From assembly GCA_029975165.1 (NCBI GenBank), contig JARKPR010000035.1, forward strand, positions 1-64,000: 64,000 nt of DNA. The letters are read 5' to 3'. A model generated the notes under the pieces. The model did not search any database. It saw only the letters and a program-made list of their open reading frames with translations, and was not told the origin of the DNA. The position numbers and the translations under genes are program-made. Source of the DNA: Selenomonadales bacterium (GTDB lineage: Bacteria > Bacillota > Negativicutes > Sporomusales > UBA7701). This document shows, one piece after another, positions 18,173-26,726 of the stretch; position 1 is the stretch's first letter, and the number at the start of each line of letters is the position of its first letter.

Positions 18173-19350
18173 CGATGCTGGCATTGACCGGCGGCACGGT
18201 GCTGACGATGGCGGGGCCGGCCATCGCCGGCGGCACGGTGCTGGTGGACGGCGGCAAGATCGTGGCCGTGGGCCGGCATGTGGCGGTGCCAACGGCGGCG
18301 ACCGTCATCGACGCGACCGGCCGGGTCGTCACCCCCGGCCTGATCGACGCCCACACCCATTTGGGCGTGTACACCGAAGCCTACGACTGGGCCGGCGAAG
18401 AGGTCAACGAGACCAGCCGGCCGACGACGCCGGAGATGGACGTCGTCGACGCCATCAATCCCGACGACATCGGCCTGGCCGACGCCGTGGCCGGAGGAGT
18501 GACGACGGTCATGGTCGCCCCCGGCAGCGCCAACCCGGTCGGCGGCCAGTGCACCGTCATCAAGACCCGCCGCCGCCCGGCGGTGGAGGCGATGATCCTC
18601 AAGCGCCACGCCGGCCTAAAGATCGCTTTCGGGGAGAACCCGCGGCGGGTTTACGGCGGCGACCAGAAAAAAGCCCCCGTCACCCGCATGGCGACCGCCG
18701 CCCTGGTGCGGGAGACGCTGCTGAAGGCGAAGGACTATCTGGCGCGGGCCGGCGAGAAGGACTGGAAGTTCGACCTCGGCCTGGAAGCGGTCGGCCGGGT
18801 GCTGAAAGGAGAGATGCCCCTCCGCGCCCACGCCCACCGAGCGGACGACATCGTCACCGCGCTCAGGATCGCCGCCGAGTTCGCTGTGGACGTCATCATC
18901 GAGCACGCCACCGAGGGGCACCTGATCGCCGAGCTGCTGGCCGAGCGGCAGGCCAAGCTGGTGGTGGGGCCCAACCTCACGACCCGCAGCAAGCTCGAGC
19001 TCAGGGACCGCAGCTTCGCCGCCCCGGCCATTTTGGCCGCCCAGGGGGTCAAGTTCGCCCTGATGAGCGATCACCCCGTGCTGCCGGCCGCCTTTCTGCC
19101 CGTCTACGCCGGCCTGGCGGTGCGGTTCGGCCTGGCCGAGGAGCAGGCGCTACGGGCGATCACGGCGGAGGCGGCCGGCCTTCTCGGCGTCGGCGACCGG
19201 GTGGGCAGCATCGCCCCCGGCCTGGACGCCGACCTGGTGGTGTGGGACGGGCCGCCGCTGGCGTTGACTTCCCGGCCGCGGCTGGTGCTGGTCGACGGGG
19301 CGGTGGGCGAAGTGGACGCCGCCCAGAAGATCGCCGCCTGGCAAGGATGA
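18169..19350 (+). CDS. Amidohydrolase, imidazolonepropionase-like subgroup
   Basis: A metal-dependent hydrolase of 393 residues. The binuclear metal site begins with GLIDAHTHLGVY (about residue 60). Later ligands are in LRAHAHRADDIV (about 220), EHATEGHLI and LMSDHPVLPAAF. The C-terminus has the usual second half of the beta sandwich (GSIAPGLDADLVVWDG). The ATGA overlap with hypB puts it in the hydrogenase maturation operon, which has no obvious biochemical link. COG1228-type enzymes act on cyclic amides or peptides, but this substrate is unknown. Confidence 0.82.
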   Translation: MTMLALTGGTVLTMAGPAIAGGTVLVDGGKIVAVGRHVAVPTAATVIDATGRVVTPGLIDAHTHLGVYTEAYDWAGEEVNETSRPTTPEMDVVDAINPDDIGLADAVAGGVTTVMVAPGSANPVGGQCTVIKTRRRPAVEAMILKRHAGLKIAFGENPRRVYGGDQKKAPVTRMATAALVRETLLKAKDYLARAGEKDWKFDLGLEAVGRVLKGEMPLRAHAHRADDIVTALRIAAEFAVDVIIEHATEGHLIAELLAERQAKLVVGPNLTTRSKLELRDRSFAAPAILAAQGVKFALMSDHPVLPAAFLPVYAGLAVRFGLAEEQALRAITAEAAGLLGVGDRVGSIAPGLDADLVVWDGPPLALTSRPRLVLVDGAVGEVDAAQKIAAWQG

Positions 19351-19418
19351 AGCGGTAAAAGCTATTGGCCTGCGGTCAAACCGGCCGCGGGCTATGTTTT
19401 TTTTTGCTGGAAACATAT

Positions 19419-19488
19419 ATTGCCTATCCGGAATAAATAGTTGCCGCTATTGGAAACTATTTATTCCAATAATTATTGCAAATAGGCA
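19419..19488. repeat. Nested inverted repeats upstream of ald
   Basis: GGAATAAATAGTT (19430-19442) is a perfect inverted copy of AACTATTTATTCC (19455-19467), with a 12-base spacer. Outside it, TGCCTAT (19421-19427) mirrors ATAGGCA (19482-19488), and between lies the self-palindrome AATAATTATT. The array is AT-rich in very GC-rich DNA and sits about 85 bases before alanine dehydrogenase. It is either a large hairpin ending the upstream operon or a regulator-binding site for ald. Confidence 0.65.
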
Positions 19489-19571
19489 TTTTGCTGACCC
19501 GCGGCGTTGGCGCGATATTTGCATGAGTAGGAGATAGCGACGTCCAATCGTGGATAACGGAGGAGATAACG

Positions 19572-20690
19572 ATGATTATCGGGGTAGCGAGGGAGATCAA
19601 GAATAACGAATACAGGGTGGCTCTCACGCCGGCCGGCACCGAGACGCTCAAGGCCGCCGGCCATACCGTGCTTGTCGAGGCCGGCGCCGGCGCCGGCAGC
19701 GGTCTTGCCGACGCCGCCTACGAGCAGGCGGGGGCCGAGATAATCGCCGACAAGAAGAAGTTATTCGACCGCGCCGAGATGATAATGAAGGTCAAGGAGC
19801 CGCTGGCGCCGGAATACGACCTGTTCCACAGCGGGCAGATCCTTTTCACCTACCTGCACCTGGCGCCCGAGCCCGAACTGACCAAGGCGCTGCTTGCCAA
19901 GAGGGTGGTCGGCATCGCCTACGAGACCATCGAAGGGCCGGGCGGGTCGCTGCCGCTGCTGGCGCCGATGAGCGAGGTGGCCGGCCGGATGTCGGTCCAG
20001 ATCGGCGCCCAGTTCCTCGAAAAGCAATGGGGCGGCAAAGGCATCCTCCTCGGCGGCGTGCCGGGGGTCGAGCCCGCCCAGGTTGTCATCATCGGCGGCG
20101 GCGGCGTCGGCACCAACGCGGCCAAGATGGCGGCCGGCCTGGGGGCGAGGGTGACGATCATCGACAAATCGATCGAGAGGCTCAATTATCTCGACGACCT
20201 GTTCGCCGGCCGCGTGGCGACCATCATGGCCAACAGCTACAACATCGCCTGCTGGGTCCGCAAGGCCGACCTGCTCATCGGCGCGGTGCTGCTGCGGGGA
20301 GCCAAGGCTCCGAAGCTGGTCAGCGAGGCGATGGTGAAGACAATGGAGCCGGGTTCGGTCATCGTCGACGTCGCCATCGACCAGGGCGGCTCGGTGGCCA
20401 CCATCGACCGGGTTACCACCCACAGCGACCCAATCTACGTCAAGCACGGCGTCATCCATTACGCGGTGGCCAATATGCCGGGGGCGGTGGCCCGCACGTC
20501 GACATTCGCGCTCACCAACGCCACCGCCGACTACGCGCTGGCGATCGCCAACAAAGGCTACAAGCAGGCGGTCAGGGATAATCCTGGCCTGGCCAAGGGG
20601 GTCAACGTCGCCGACGGCAAGGTGACCTACAAGGCGGTGGCCGACGCGCTAGGGCTGGAGTATACGCCGCTGGAAGAGGTATTAAGTTAA
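19572..20690 (+). CDS. ald: Alanine dehydrogenase
   Basis: Ald interconverts L-alanine and pyruvate plus ammonia with NAD. The 372-residue protein starts [20 protein letters not shown], the classic beginning of this family. The catalytic Lys is in [13 protein letters not shown] (about residue 74), the His in [12 protein letters not shown] (about 96), and the NAD fold has [17 protein letters not shown] (about 175). The start follows GGAGGAGATAACG. It is a single gene with an inverted-repeat array upstream. Together with serine dehydratase it lets the cell balance pyruvate, alanine and ammonia. Confidence 0.94.
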   Translation: MIIGVAREIKNNEYRVALTPAGTETLKAAGHTVLVEAGAGAGSGLADAAYEQAGAEIIADKKKLFDRAEMIMKVKEPLAPEYDLFHSGQILFTYLHLAPEPELTKALLAKRVVGIAYETIEGPGGSLPLLAPMSEVAGRMSVQIGAQFLEKQWGGKGILLGGVPGVEPAQVVIIGGGGVGTNAAKMAAGLGARVTIIDKSIERLNYLDDLFAGRVATIMANSYNIACWVRKADLLIGAVLLRGAKAPKLVSEAMVKTMEPGSVIVDVAIDQGGSVATIDRVTTHSDPIYVKHGVIHYAVANMPGAVARTSTFALTNATADYALAIANKGYKQAVRDNPGLAKGVNVADGKVTYKAVADALGLEYTPLEEVLS

Positions 20691-20710
20691 ATAGCGTATC
20701 GTTCGATAAT

Positions 20711-20739
20711 AAGGGAGGGGCAAAATTAGCCCCTCCCTT
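20711..20739 (+). terminator. Strong hairpin after ald
   Basis: AAGGGAGGGGC pairs perfectly with GCCCCTCCCTT around AAAATTA. The tail is AGCAATTG, not a T run, so termination efficiency is uncertain, but position right after the ald stop supports this role. Confidence 0.6.
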
Positions 20740-20833
20740 AGCAATTGTTGGTAGGAAATTTGCCGAACGGTGTCGAAGAATATAACAACTTGTCATGTAT
20801 ATTCCGGACAGCGTAGGTCAAAGGAGTGGCGAC

Positions 20834-21604
20834 ATGGCCAGAAGACGCGGCGCCGGCGGTGGCGGCGGAGGCGGCGGCCACGATGCGGCCGGCATGATGC
20901 GATGGTTGCTGACTTATTCCGACCTCATTACCCTGATGATGGCCTTTTTCGTCATCATGTACGCCATGAGCAAGGCCGACGTGGCGAAGTTCAACGCGCT
21001 GAAAAGCTCGCTGGCGGTGGCCTTCCGGACTGACGGCTCGGCTTCGAGCCTCATTTATAACCAGCAGGGCACCCAGCCTGTCGAGCAAGCCATCAGCGTG
21101 GACAGCAGGAGGGATGCGGAGGATTTCCAGGATATCATCCGCAAGGTCCAGGCCAGCATCCAGGACCAGCGGCAGGTGGCGTTCATCGTCGACGAACGCG
21201 GGCTGACGGTGCGTTTCCTTGATAATATCCTCTTCGACAGCGGCAGCGCCGGACTTCGTGCCGAGGGGCACGCAATGCTCGACGCCGTCGGCATGGCGCT
21301 GAAGAACTCGACGCGCTACGTGCGGGTGGAGGGGCATGCCGACAATTTGCCGATCAATACGGTGCAGTTTCCCTCCAACTGGGAGCTTTCGGCCGCCCGC
21401 TCGATAGCGGTGACGCGGTATCTCGTCGACAAGCACGGCGCTGATCCCCGCCGCCTGTCGTCGCTGGGCTACGGAGAGTTCAGGCCGCTGTACCCCAACA
21501 CCACGGACGAAAACCGGGCCAAAAACCGCCGCGTGGATATCGTCATCCTGCGCACCGAACGGGCCGGCGGCGAGATCGGCGCCCCCGAGATAATCAAACG
21601 CTGA
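20834..21604 (+). CDS. motB: MotB-like flagellar stator / OmpA-family protein
   Basis: The 256-residue protein has a glycine-rich cytoplasmic start (GGGGGGGGHDAAG), one membrane helix with the proton-carrying Asp in LLTYSDLITLMMAFFVIMYA (about residues 28-47), and a C-terminal OmpA peptidoglycan-binding domain with VEGHADNLPINT and NWELSAARSIAVTRYLV. It therefore anchors a stator to the wall. No motA is adjacent, which is unusual. The next gene is cheR. The start has AAAGGAGTGGCGAC. It could instead serve a non-flagellar stator. Confidence 0.85.
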   Translation: MARRRGAGGGGGGGGHDAAGMMRWLLTYSDLITLMMAFFVIMYAMSKADVAKFNALKSSLAVAFRTDGSASSLIYNQQGTQPVEQAISVDSRRDAEDFQDIIRKVQASIQDQRQVAFIVDERGLTVRFLDNILFDSGSAGLRAEGHAMLDAVGMALKNSTRYVRVEGHADNLPINTVQFPSNWELSAARSIAVTRYLVDKHGADPRRLSSLGYGEFRPLYPNTTDENRAKNRRVDIVILRTERAGGEIGAPEIIKR

Positions 21605-21619
21605 ATACGCGGAGGCAGA

Positions 21620-22399
21620 ATGGTACAAGACGACTGGGAAATCTTCAAGCAGCAGCTGTTCGCCAAATCGAGCATCGACCTCAACCAGTATAAGCCCGCC
21701 CAGATGCAGCGCCGGATCACCAATTTGATGAACCGCCACGGGGTCGCGACCTTCACGGCCTTTTTCAAGCTGCTCGAAAAAGACGCCAAGCTCTACAAAG
21801 ATTTCATCGATTATCTCACCATCAACGTCACCGAGTTCTTCCGCACGCCGGAAAAGTTCGTCGAGCTCGAGGACAAGGTTATTCCCGAACTGCTGAAACG
21901 CAGCCCGTACCTCAACATCTGGAGCGCGGGGTGTTCGACCGGGGCCGAGCCGTATTCGCTGGCGATGATTTTGCTCGACAGGGCCCCGTCCGCCCGCCAC
22001 CGCATCCTGGCGACCGACCTCGACATAGAGATGCTGGCCAAGGCCAAGCAGGGGGTTTACACGGCCGGTGAGCTTAAGAATATCCCCCCGGCCAGGATAG
22101 CGAAGTATTTCGCCGCCAAGGGGGACAGCCGGGCCGTAAAGGACGAAGTCAAGGCGCTGGTGGAGTTCCAGCGCCACAATCTCCTGCTCGACAGGTTCGA
22201 GACCGGGTTCGATCTTATCCTTTGCCGCAACGTGGTCATCTATTTCACCGAGGAAGCGAAGGATGCGCTGTACCGGCGGTTCTTCACCGCCCTCAAGCCG
22301 GGCGGGGTGTTTTTCGTCGGCGGCACCGAAGCGATCCTCAACTTCCGCGATATCGGCTTCCAGCATTACCTGCCCTTCTTCTACCGCAAACCGCTATAG
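21620..22399 (+). CDS. cheR: Chemotaxis protein methyltransferase CheR
   Basis: CheR methylates glutamates of chemoreceptors using S-adenosylmethionine. The 259-residue protein has the N-terminal all-alpha CheR_N region (residues 1-70) and the methyltransferase domain with WSAGCSTGAEPYSLAM (SAM motif, about 95-110), ATDLDIEMLAKA and LILCRNVVIYF (about 194-204). It lies 15 bases after motB and overlaps the convergent D,D-carboxypeptidase by six bases. No other chemotaxis gene is visible. Confidence 0.92.
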   Translation: MVQDDWEIFKQQLFAKSSIDLNQYKPAQMQRRITNLMNRHGVATFTAFFKLLEKDAKLYKDFIDYLTINVTEFFRTPEKFVELEDKVIPELLKRSPYLNIWSAGCSTGAEPYSLAMILLDRAPSARHRILATDLDIEMLAKAKQGVYTAGELKNIPPARIAKYFAAKGDSRAVKDEVKALVEFQRHNLLLDRFETGFDLILCRNVVIYFTEEAKDALYRRFFTALKPGGVFFVGGTEAILNFRDIGFQHYLPFFYRKPL

Positions 22400-23554
22400 C
22401 ACGCCCCAGCCCGCCAGCATGCGGAAGGTGCGGAGCAGGCCGTGGAGGAAGGTTTTTAGGGGCGTGCGCTCGCCGACCTCGCGGCTGGCGACGACGTCGA
22501 CCGTTTTCACCGCCTTGTCGCCGATGAAAAAAACGAGCTCGCCGATTTTCTGGCCCTGGTATACCGGGGCCTTTAGCGTTTTCGGCAGGTCGGCCTCGAC
22601 CGTGACCTGCGCATAGTCGGCGGCGGCGACGACGAGGGCGGCGGGGGCGGCGGCCACCGCGTCGACGGTGTCCTCAAGGCCGCTTTCGACAGGCATGGTG
22701 GCGATTAGGGCGCCCTGCTCGGCATAGTCGTACAGGTCGTAATTGTCGAAGCCGTACTTGAGGAGCTGCATCGAATCATACCAGCGGGCGTGGTCGTGGA
22801 GGACGACGGCAATCAGCCGGTGGCTGCCGCGGGTGGCGCTCGACACGAGGCAGGGGCCGGCTTCGTCGGTTGTGCCGGTTTTGACGCCGTCCGCCTCCTC
22901 GAGCATCCAGAGCAGCCTGTTGGTGTTGCGCAGGTTGAGGTCCTGTTCGCGGCCGCGGCGGTCCTGCCACTCGATGCTGATCTCCTTGCTGCTGACGAGC
23001 GCGGCGAAGGTCGGGTTGGTGAGCGCATGGCGGGCGAGGAGGGCCAGGTCGTGGGCGGTGGTATAGTGACCGGCGGCGCTGAGGCCGTGGGGATTGCGGA
23101 AATGGCTGGCGGTGGCGCCCAGGTCGCGGGCCCGGAGGTTCATCTGCTCGACGAAGGCTTCGGTGGAGCCGGCCAGGTGTTCGGCGATGGCGACGGCGGC
23201 GTCGTTGCCGGACCGCAGCAGCAGGCCGGCGACGAGTTCGCGCAAAGAGAGGACCTGGCCGGAGTACAGGTGCATGGACGACCCCCTGGTCGCGGCCGCC
23301 CGCAGACTGACGCGGACAGACTCGTCAAGCCGCCCGCTCTCGATGGCGAGGATGGCGGTGACGATTTTGGTGGTGCTGGCCGGAGCGTTGTTTTCACGGC
23401 TGTTTTTTTCGAACAGCACTTCGCCGGTGGCGGCGTCCATGAGGATGGCCGCCCGCGCTTTGACCGGGGGCGGGGCGCACATCGCCGGCGCGGCCGCTAG
23501 CAGCAGGCCGGCGAGCGCGGCGAAGAGGGCTAGTGTCCTGCGGAGCCTTGCCAT
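22394..23554 (-). CDS. D-alanyl-D-alanine carboxypeptidase (DacF/DacA family)
   Basis: A low-molecular-weight penicillin-binding protein of 386 residues that trims the terminal D-Ala from peptidoglycan stem peptides. A signal peptide (MARLRRTLALFAALAGLLLAA) is followed by the catalytic S-x-x-K in PASTTKIVTAIL (about residue 60), SGN in LLRSGNDAAVAIAE (about 115) and KTG in GVKTGTTDEAG. The C-terminal beta domain is present, but no amphipathic anchor helix is obvious. The start at 23554 has GGGAGGAACGT in front on the minus strand. Sporulation DacF is a possible orthologue. Confidence 0.9.
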   Translation of the reverse strand: MARLRRTLALFAALAGLLLAAAPAMCAPPPVKARAAILMDAATGEVLFEKNSRENNAPASTTKIVTAILAIESGRLDESVRVSLRAAATRGSSMHLYSGQVLSLRELVAGLLLRSGNDAAVAIAEHLAGSTEAFVEQMNLRARDLGATASHFRNPHGLSAAGHYTTAHDLALLARHALTNPTFAALVSSKEISIEWQDRRGREQDLNLRNTNRLLWMLEEADGVKTGTTDEAGPCLVSSATRGSHRLIAVVLHDHARWYDSMQLLKYGFDNYDLYDYAEQGALIATMPVESGLEDTVDAVAAAPAALVVAAADYAQVTVEADLPKTLKAPVYQGQKIGELVFFIGDKAVKTVDVVASREVGERTPLKTFLHGLLRTFRMLAGWGVL

Positions 23555-23708
23555 GACGTTCCTCCCGTGCAAATTATTACATTATATTGCCGGCGGCGGC
23601 GGTTCATTCCGGCGGCGGCGCATCCGGCAAAACCGATTGACGCGGCGGCAGGATTTTGTCGCCCCGCACCGTATTCTAAATAGTATCATGGTATGAGAGG
23701 GGCGATTC

Positions 23709-24890
23709 ATGATGATTAAAACTGATCCGCTGGTGATGATCCCGGGGCCGACGCCGGTGGCCGAACCCATCCGCCAGGCGATGGCTACCCAGACATACGG
23801 CCATACTTACGGCGGATTCGTGAAAATTTACAAAGAATGCCTGGCCGGCCTGAAAACGATTTTCCAGGCCGAGCAGGTGATCGTGGTCGGCGGCGCCGGT
23901 ACGCTGTCGATGGAAATGGGCCTGATCAACACGGTGCGGGCCGGCGAAGAGATCCTCGTCGTCACCCACGGCGTGTTCGGCGACCGCTACGCCTTGGTGG
24001 CCAAGGCGCTCGGCATCAAGGCCGACGTTTTGAGCTGCCCGGTGGGGCAGCGCGTGCCGCTGGCCGACATCAAGGCCAAGCTGGCGGCGAAGAAGTACGC
24101 GGCGATCACCCTGACCCATGTGGACACTTCCTCCGGCGTCATGGCTCAGCCGCAGGAAGTCGGCGAACTGGCCAAGCAGTATGGCACGCTCTTCATCCTC
24201 GACGGCGTGTGCGCCTCGGCCGGCATCCCCGAGCCGATGAAGGACTGGGGCGTGGATGTCCTCGTGACCACCTGCCAGAAGGCCTTCGGCACGCCGCCCG
24301 GCCTGACGATGGTGGCGCTGGGCGCCAAGGCGCTCGCCAGGCGCGAGGAACTGGGCACGGTGCCGACCTACTACAGCGACTGGAAGAACTGGCTGCCGAT
24401 CATGGATAACCCCGGCCTGTATTTTTCCACGCCGCCCGTCAACCACATCGTGGCCCTCAACGAGTCGGTGAAAATCATCCTCGCCGAAGGCCTGGAGAAT
24501 CGCTACGCCCGCCACGAGCGCATCGGCCGCAGCGTGCGGGCCGGCCTGGCGGCCATTGGCATCAAGTCGGTAGCCGGACCCGAGGCTGTAGCGCCGACCC
24601 TGACGGTGGCCTACTACCCGGCAGGGGCGGACTGCGCCGCCTTCCGGGCCAAGATGGAGGATTTCGGCGTCGTCGTCGCCGGCGCGCTCGGCGAAATCAA
24701 GGGCAAGGCCTTCCGCATCGGCCATATGGGCAATATCTGCATTACGGAAATCGTCAAGACACTGTCGTCCGTGGAGCGGGCGCTGAACGCCGTGGGCGTG
24801 CCGGTCCAATCCGGCGCCGCCGTCGGCGCGGCCTGCGCCGAATGGGACAAGGGCGCGGCGGCCGCCTGCGCGTGCGGCTACAATAAGTAA
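23709..24890 (+). CDS. Class V aminotransferase (alanine/serine-glyoxylate type)
   Basis: A PLP enzyme of 393 residues. The opening MIPGPTPVAEPIRQAM is typical of the alanine-glyoxylate / serine-glyoxylate / PucG group. The Schiff-base lysine is in VTTCQKAFGTPPGL (about residue 196). GGAGTLSMEMG and DGVCASAGIP are the cofactor-phosphate and substrate loops. The C-terminus ends in a short cysteine-bearing tail (GAACAEW, AACACGY), which is not usual for the family and may be lineage-specific. A glyoxylate acceptor would feed glycine to the riboswitch-controlled operon, but substrate is inferred only from the family. Confidence 0.87.
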   Translation: MMIKTDPLVMIPGPTPVAEPIRQAMATQTYGHTYGGFVKIYKECLAGLKTIFQAEQVIVVGGAGTLSMEMGLINTVRAGEEILVVTHGVFGDRYALVAKALGIKADVLSCPVGQRVPLADIKAKLAAKKYAAITLTHVDTSSGVMAQPQEVGELAKQYGTLFILDGVCASAGIPEPMKDWGVDVLVTTCQKAFGTPPGLTMVALGAKALARREELGTVPTYYSDWKNWLPIMDNPGLYFSTPPVNHIVALNESVKIILAEGLENRYARHERIGRSVRAGLAAIGIKSVAGPEAVAPTLTVAYYPAGADCAAFRAKMEDFGVVVAGALGEIKGKAFRIGHMGNICITEIVKTLSSVERALNAVGVPVQSGAAVGAACAEWDKGAAAACACGYNK

Positions 24891-24901
24891 TTAGAAAACT
24901 T

Positions 24902-24976
24902 GGCTTCACCAAGCCTTGGCGCAGGCGGAGCCATAGTTGCACTTATGCCTATCGGAAAATAGGAACTTTCCGATAG
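24902..24976 (+). other. Two hairpins in the pucG-type gene 3' region
   Basis: GGCTT pairs with AAGCC (24902-24915). Further on, CTATCGGAAA (24949-24958) pairs perfectly with TTTCCGATAG (24967-24976). Neither has a T tail. They precede a true terminator and could protect the transcript end or belong to a small 3'-derived RNA. Confidence 0.45.
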
Positions 24977-24983
24977 ACCGCCG

Positions 24984-25014
24984 CAAGGCCGGGGGATAAC
25001 CCCGGCCTTGTTTT
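24984..25014 (+). terminator. Terminator after the class V aminotransferase
   Basis: CAAGGCCGGGG (24984-24994) pairs with CCCCGGCCTTG (25000-25010), followed by TTTT. Confidence 0.88.
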
Positions 25015-25047
25015 ACGCTTGCCGGGGCCGTTTATCGCCGGTCCCCT

Positions 25048-25440
25048 TTAATTGGGTTTATAAGGCTTGAGATTTTGCCATTGATTTTCTATCTGTCTGT
25101 CATACCGCCTGATCGTTGCCGTGCGTTCGTTGCGCAGGGCCTGGATGCTGCCGAGGATGGTCTGGTCGAAGGCGAAGACCTTGCTCTTGGGAACGGTGAC
25201 GGGCTGGGCGTATTCCCTGAGGCGGGTGGCGGCCTTGATGTTGACCTTGCCTTCTTTGACGACCACTGCGGGCTCCAGCATGTCCGATCCTTCGTAGCGG
25301 TGGATGAGGCAGTCGGGCTCCAGGCGGTCGATGACGTTCTTGCCGGCGCCGTCGCACACGATGGCCGCGCCGCAGCCGGCGCAGGCCGCGGCGTCGGCAG
25401 CCAGCCAGGAGTGGCAGTTGGCGCATACGATTCCTTCCAT
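25048..25440 (-). CDS. Small zinc-ribbon protein of unknown function
   Basis: A 130-residue soluble protein. The first 30 residues hold four cysteines in CANCHSW and CAGCGAA, spaced as in a zinc ribbon. A fifth Cys follows at VCDGAG. The rest is charged, with a basic segment LRNERTATIRRYDRQIENQW near the C-terminus that may bind nucleic acid. I know no named family. The gene has AGGCGGAGGTGTAATC before its ATG. It lies alone between the aminotransferase and the first T-box and is transcribed towards the aminotransferase. Confidence 0.7.
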   Translation of the reverse strand: MEGIVCANCHSWLAADAAACAGCGAAIVCDGAGKNVIDRLEPDCLIHRYEGSDMLEPAVVVKEGKVNIKAATRLREYAQPVTVPKSKVFAFDQTILGSIQALRNERTATIRRYDRQIENQWQNLKPYKPN

Positions 25441-25564
25441 GATTACACCTCCGCCTGCTAGTTTGCCCCTGACCGGCCGGGCGTATTAGGCCGCCAGGGA
25501 AATTTGTTGACAACGGCGCGTCCGGTCTGGTATACTCATGCCAAATACATAACATTACAATCGA

Positions 25565-25833
25565 TGACCAGGAAGAGTACACATGGCAAGAGGGTCACAG
25601 CGAGCCGACGGTAGTGGGAGGTCGGCACTGCTCGACATGTCGAATGGGCCTGGGAGATACGGTCCGAGCCGCGCAAGCGGGGTAGGCGCCGTCGGGTCCT
25701 CCCCCGTTAGCGGGAGGCGGGTATCGGAGCTGCGCTCCCGTACCATGTAAAGCTGGGCCGTTTCGACGGCCAATTAGGGTGGCACCGCGGGTTAACCCCT
25801 CGTCCCTTCACCGGGATGAGGGGTTTTGTATAT
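25565..25833 (+). promoter_or_regulatory. T-box leader 1, probably tryptophan-specific
   Basis: Stem I closes with CCAGG (25567-25571) and CCTGG. Its internal loop has AGAGTA on the 5' side and CGAATGGG on the 3' side, the loop E plus specifier arrangement. The likely specifier after GAA is TGG (tryptophan). The T-box sequence AGGGTGGCACCGCGGG is near 25776-25791. The terminator ACCCCTCGTCCC / GGGATGAGGGGTT (25795-25825) precedes TTTTGTATATTTT. Uncharged tRNA-Trp should allow read-through into ecfA. A one-base shift of the specifier would read glycine, so the codon is not certain. Confidence 0.85.
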
Positions 25834-25853
25834 TTTCGGCGGGAGGCTTGGCG

Positions 25854-26726
25854 ATGGCGGCGATAGTGTTCGACGATTTCAGCTACGCATACGACGGGAC
25901 CACGAAAGCGCTCGACGGCATCCGCCTTGAGGTGGCTAAAGGGTCGTTCACCGTGGTCGCCGGCCCGAGCGGCGCGGGCAAGACGACGCTGTGCCTGGCG
26001 GCGTGCGGGGCGGTGCCCCATTACTTCGGGGGCAGCATGGCCGGCGCCGTGCGGGTGGCCGGGGTGGACACCGCGGCCGGCAGTATGGGCGACATCGCCG
26101 CTCATGTGGGCACGGTGCTGGAGGACTACGAAAGCCAGTTGGTAACGATGACGGTGGCCGAGGAGGTCGCCTTTACGCTGGAAAACCGCGGCATGAAGCA
26201 CGAAACGATTGCCCGGCGGATCGGCGAAGTGCTGGCGCAAGTGGGGCTGGCCGGCCTCGAGGACCGCGAGGTGGGCGCGCTGTCCGGCGGCCAGAAGCAG
26301 CGGCTGGCTATCGCCGCGGTGCTGGCCACCAGGCCGGGCATCCTGGTGCTGGACGAACCGGCCTCCGCCCTCGATCCGGAAGGGGCGGAGGAACTGTACG
26401 CCCTGCTCGCCGGCCTCAACCGCGAAACCGGCATGGCGCTGCTGGTGGTGGAACACGATCTGGCCAGAGTGCTGGCGTATGCCGACCAGATGGTGGTGCT
26501 GGCCGGCGGCCGGGTAGCCTGCCAGGGACGGCCGGAAGACGTACTGCCGGCGATGTGGCGCCAGCCCGGCCTGGCCGCAATGGTGCCGCCCCTGTGGCAG
26601 ATCAAGCTCGGCTTGGAGGAAAAGCTTGACGAAAGCTTCGCCGCCTGGCGGAACGAGGAAGAGGCGGCGGCGGAACTGGGCGGCTTCATCGCCGCCCGTC
26701 GCCGGGGAGGCGAGAAAAGTGCTTGA
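25854..26726 (+). CDS. ecfA1: ECF transporter ATPase, EcfA1-type
   Basis: ATP-hydrolysing subunit of an energy-coupling-factor vitamin or amino acid importer. The 290-residue protein has Walker A GPSGAGKTTL (about residues 36-45), the signature LSGGQKQRLAIAA (about 143-155), Walker B ILVLDEPASALD and the switch His in VVEHDL. The start at 25854 is the ATG after GGGAGGCTTGGCG. Earlier ATG codons in frame lie inside the T-box terminator. It overlaps the second ATPase and together with it drives the shared T protein. Confidence 0.92.
   Translation: MAAIVFDDFSYAYDGTTKALDGIRLEVAKGSFTVVAGPSGAGKTTLCLAACGAVPHYFGGSMAGAVRVAGVDTAAGSMGDIAAHVGTVLEDYESQLVTMTVAEEVAFTLENRGMKHETIARRIGEVLAQVGLAGLEDREVGALSGGQKQRLAIAAVLATRPGILVLDEPASALDPEGAEELYALLAGLNRETGMALLVVEHDLARVLAYADQMVVLAGGRVACQGRPEDVLPAMWRQPGLAAMVPPLWQIKLGLEEKLDESFAAWRNEEEAAAELGGFIAARRRGGEKSA

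Noticed and set aside
20711-20739. Riboswitch or attenuator
   Set aside because: A simple perfect hairpin after ald with no alternative fold. Best seen as a weak terminator.
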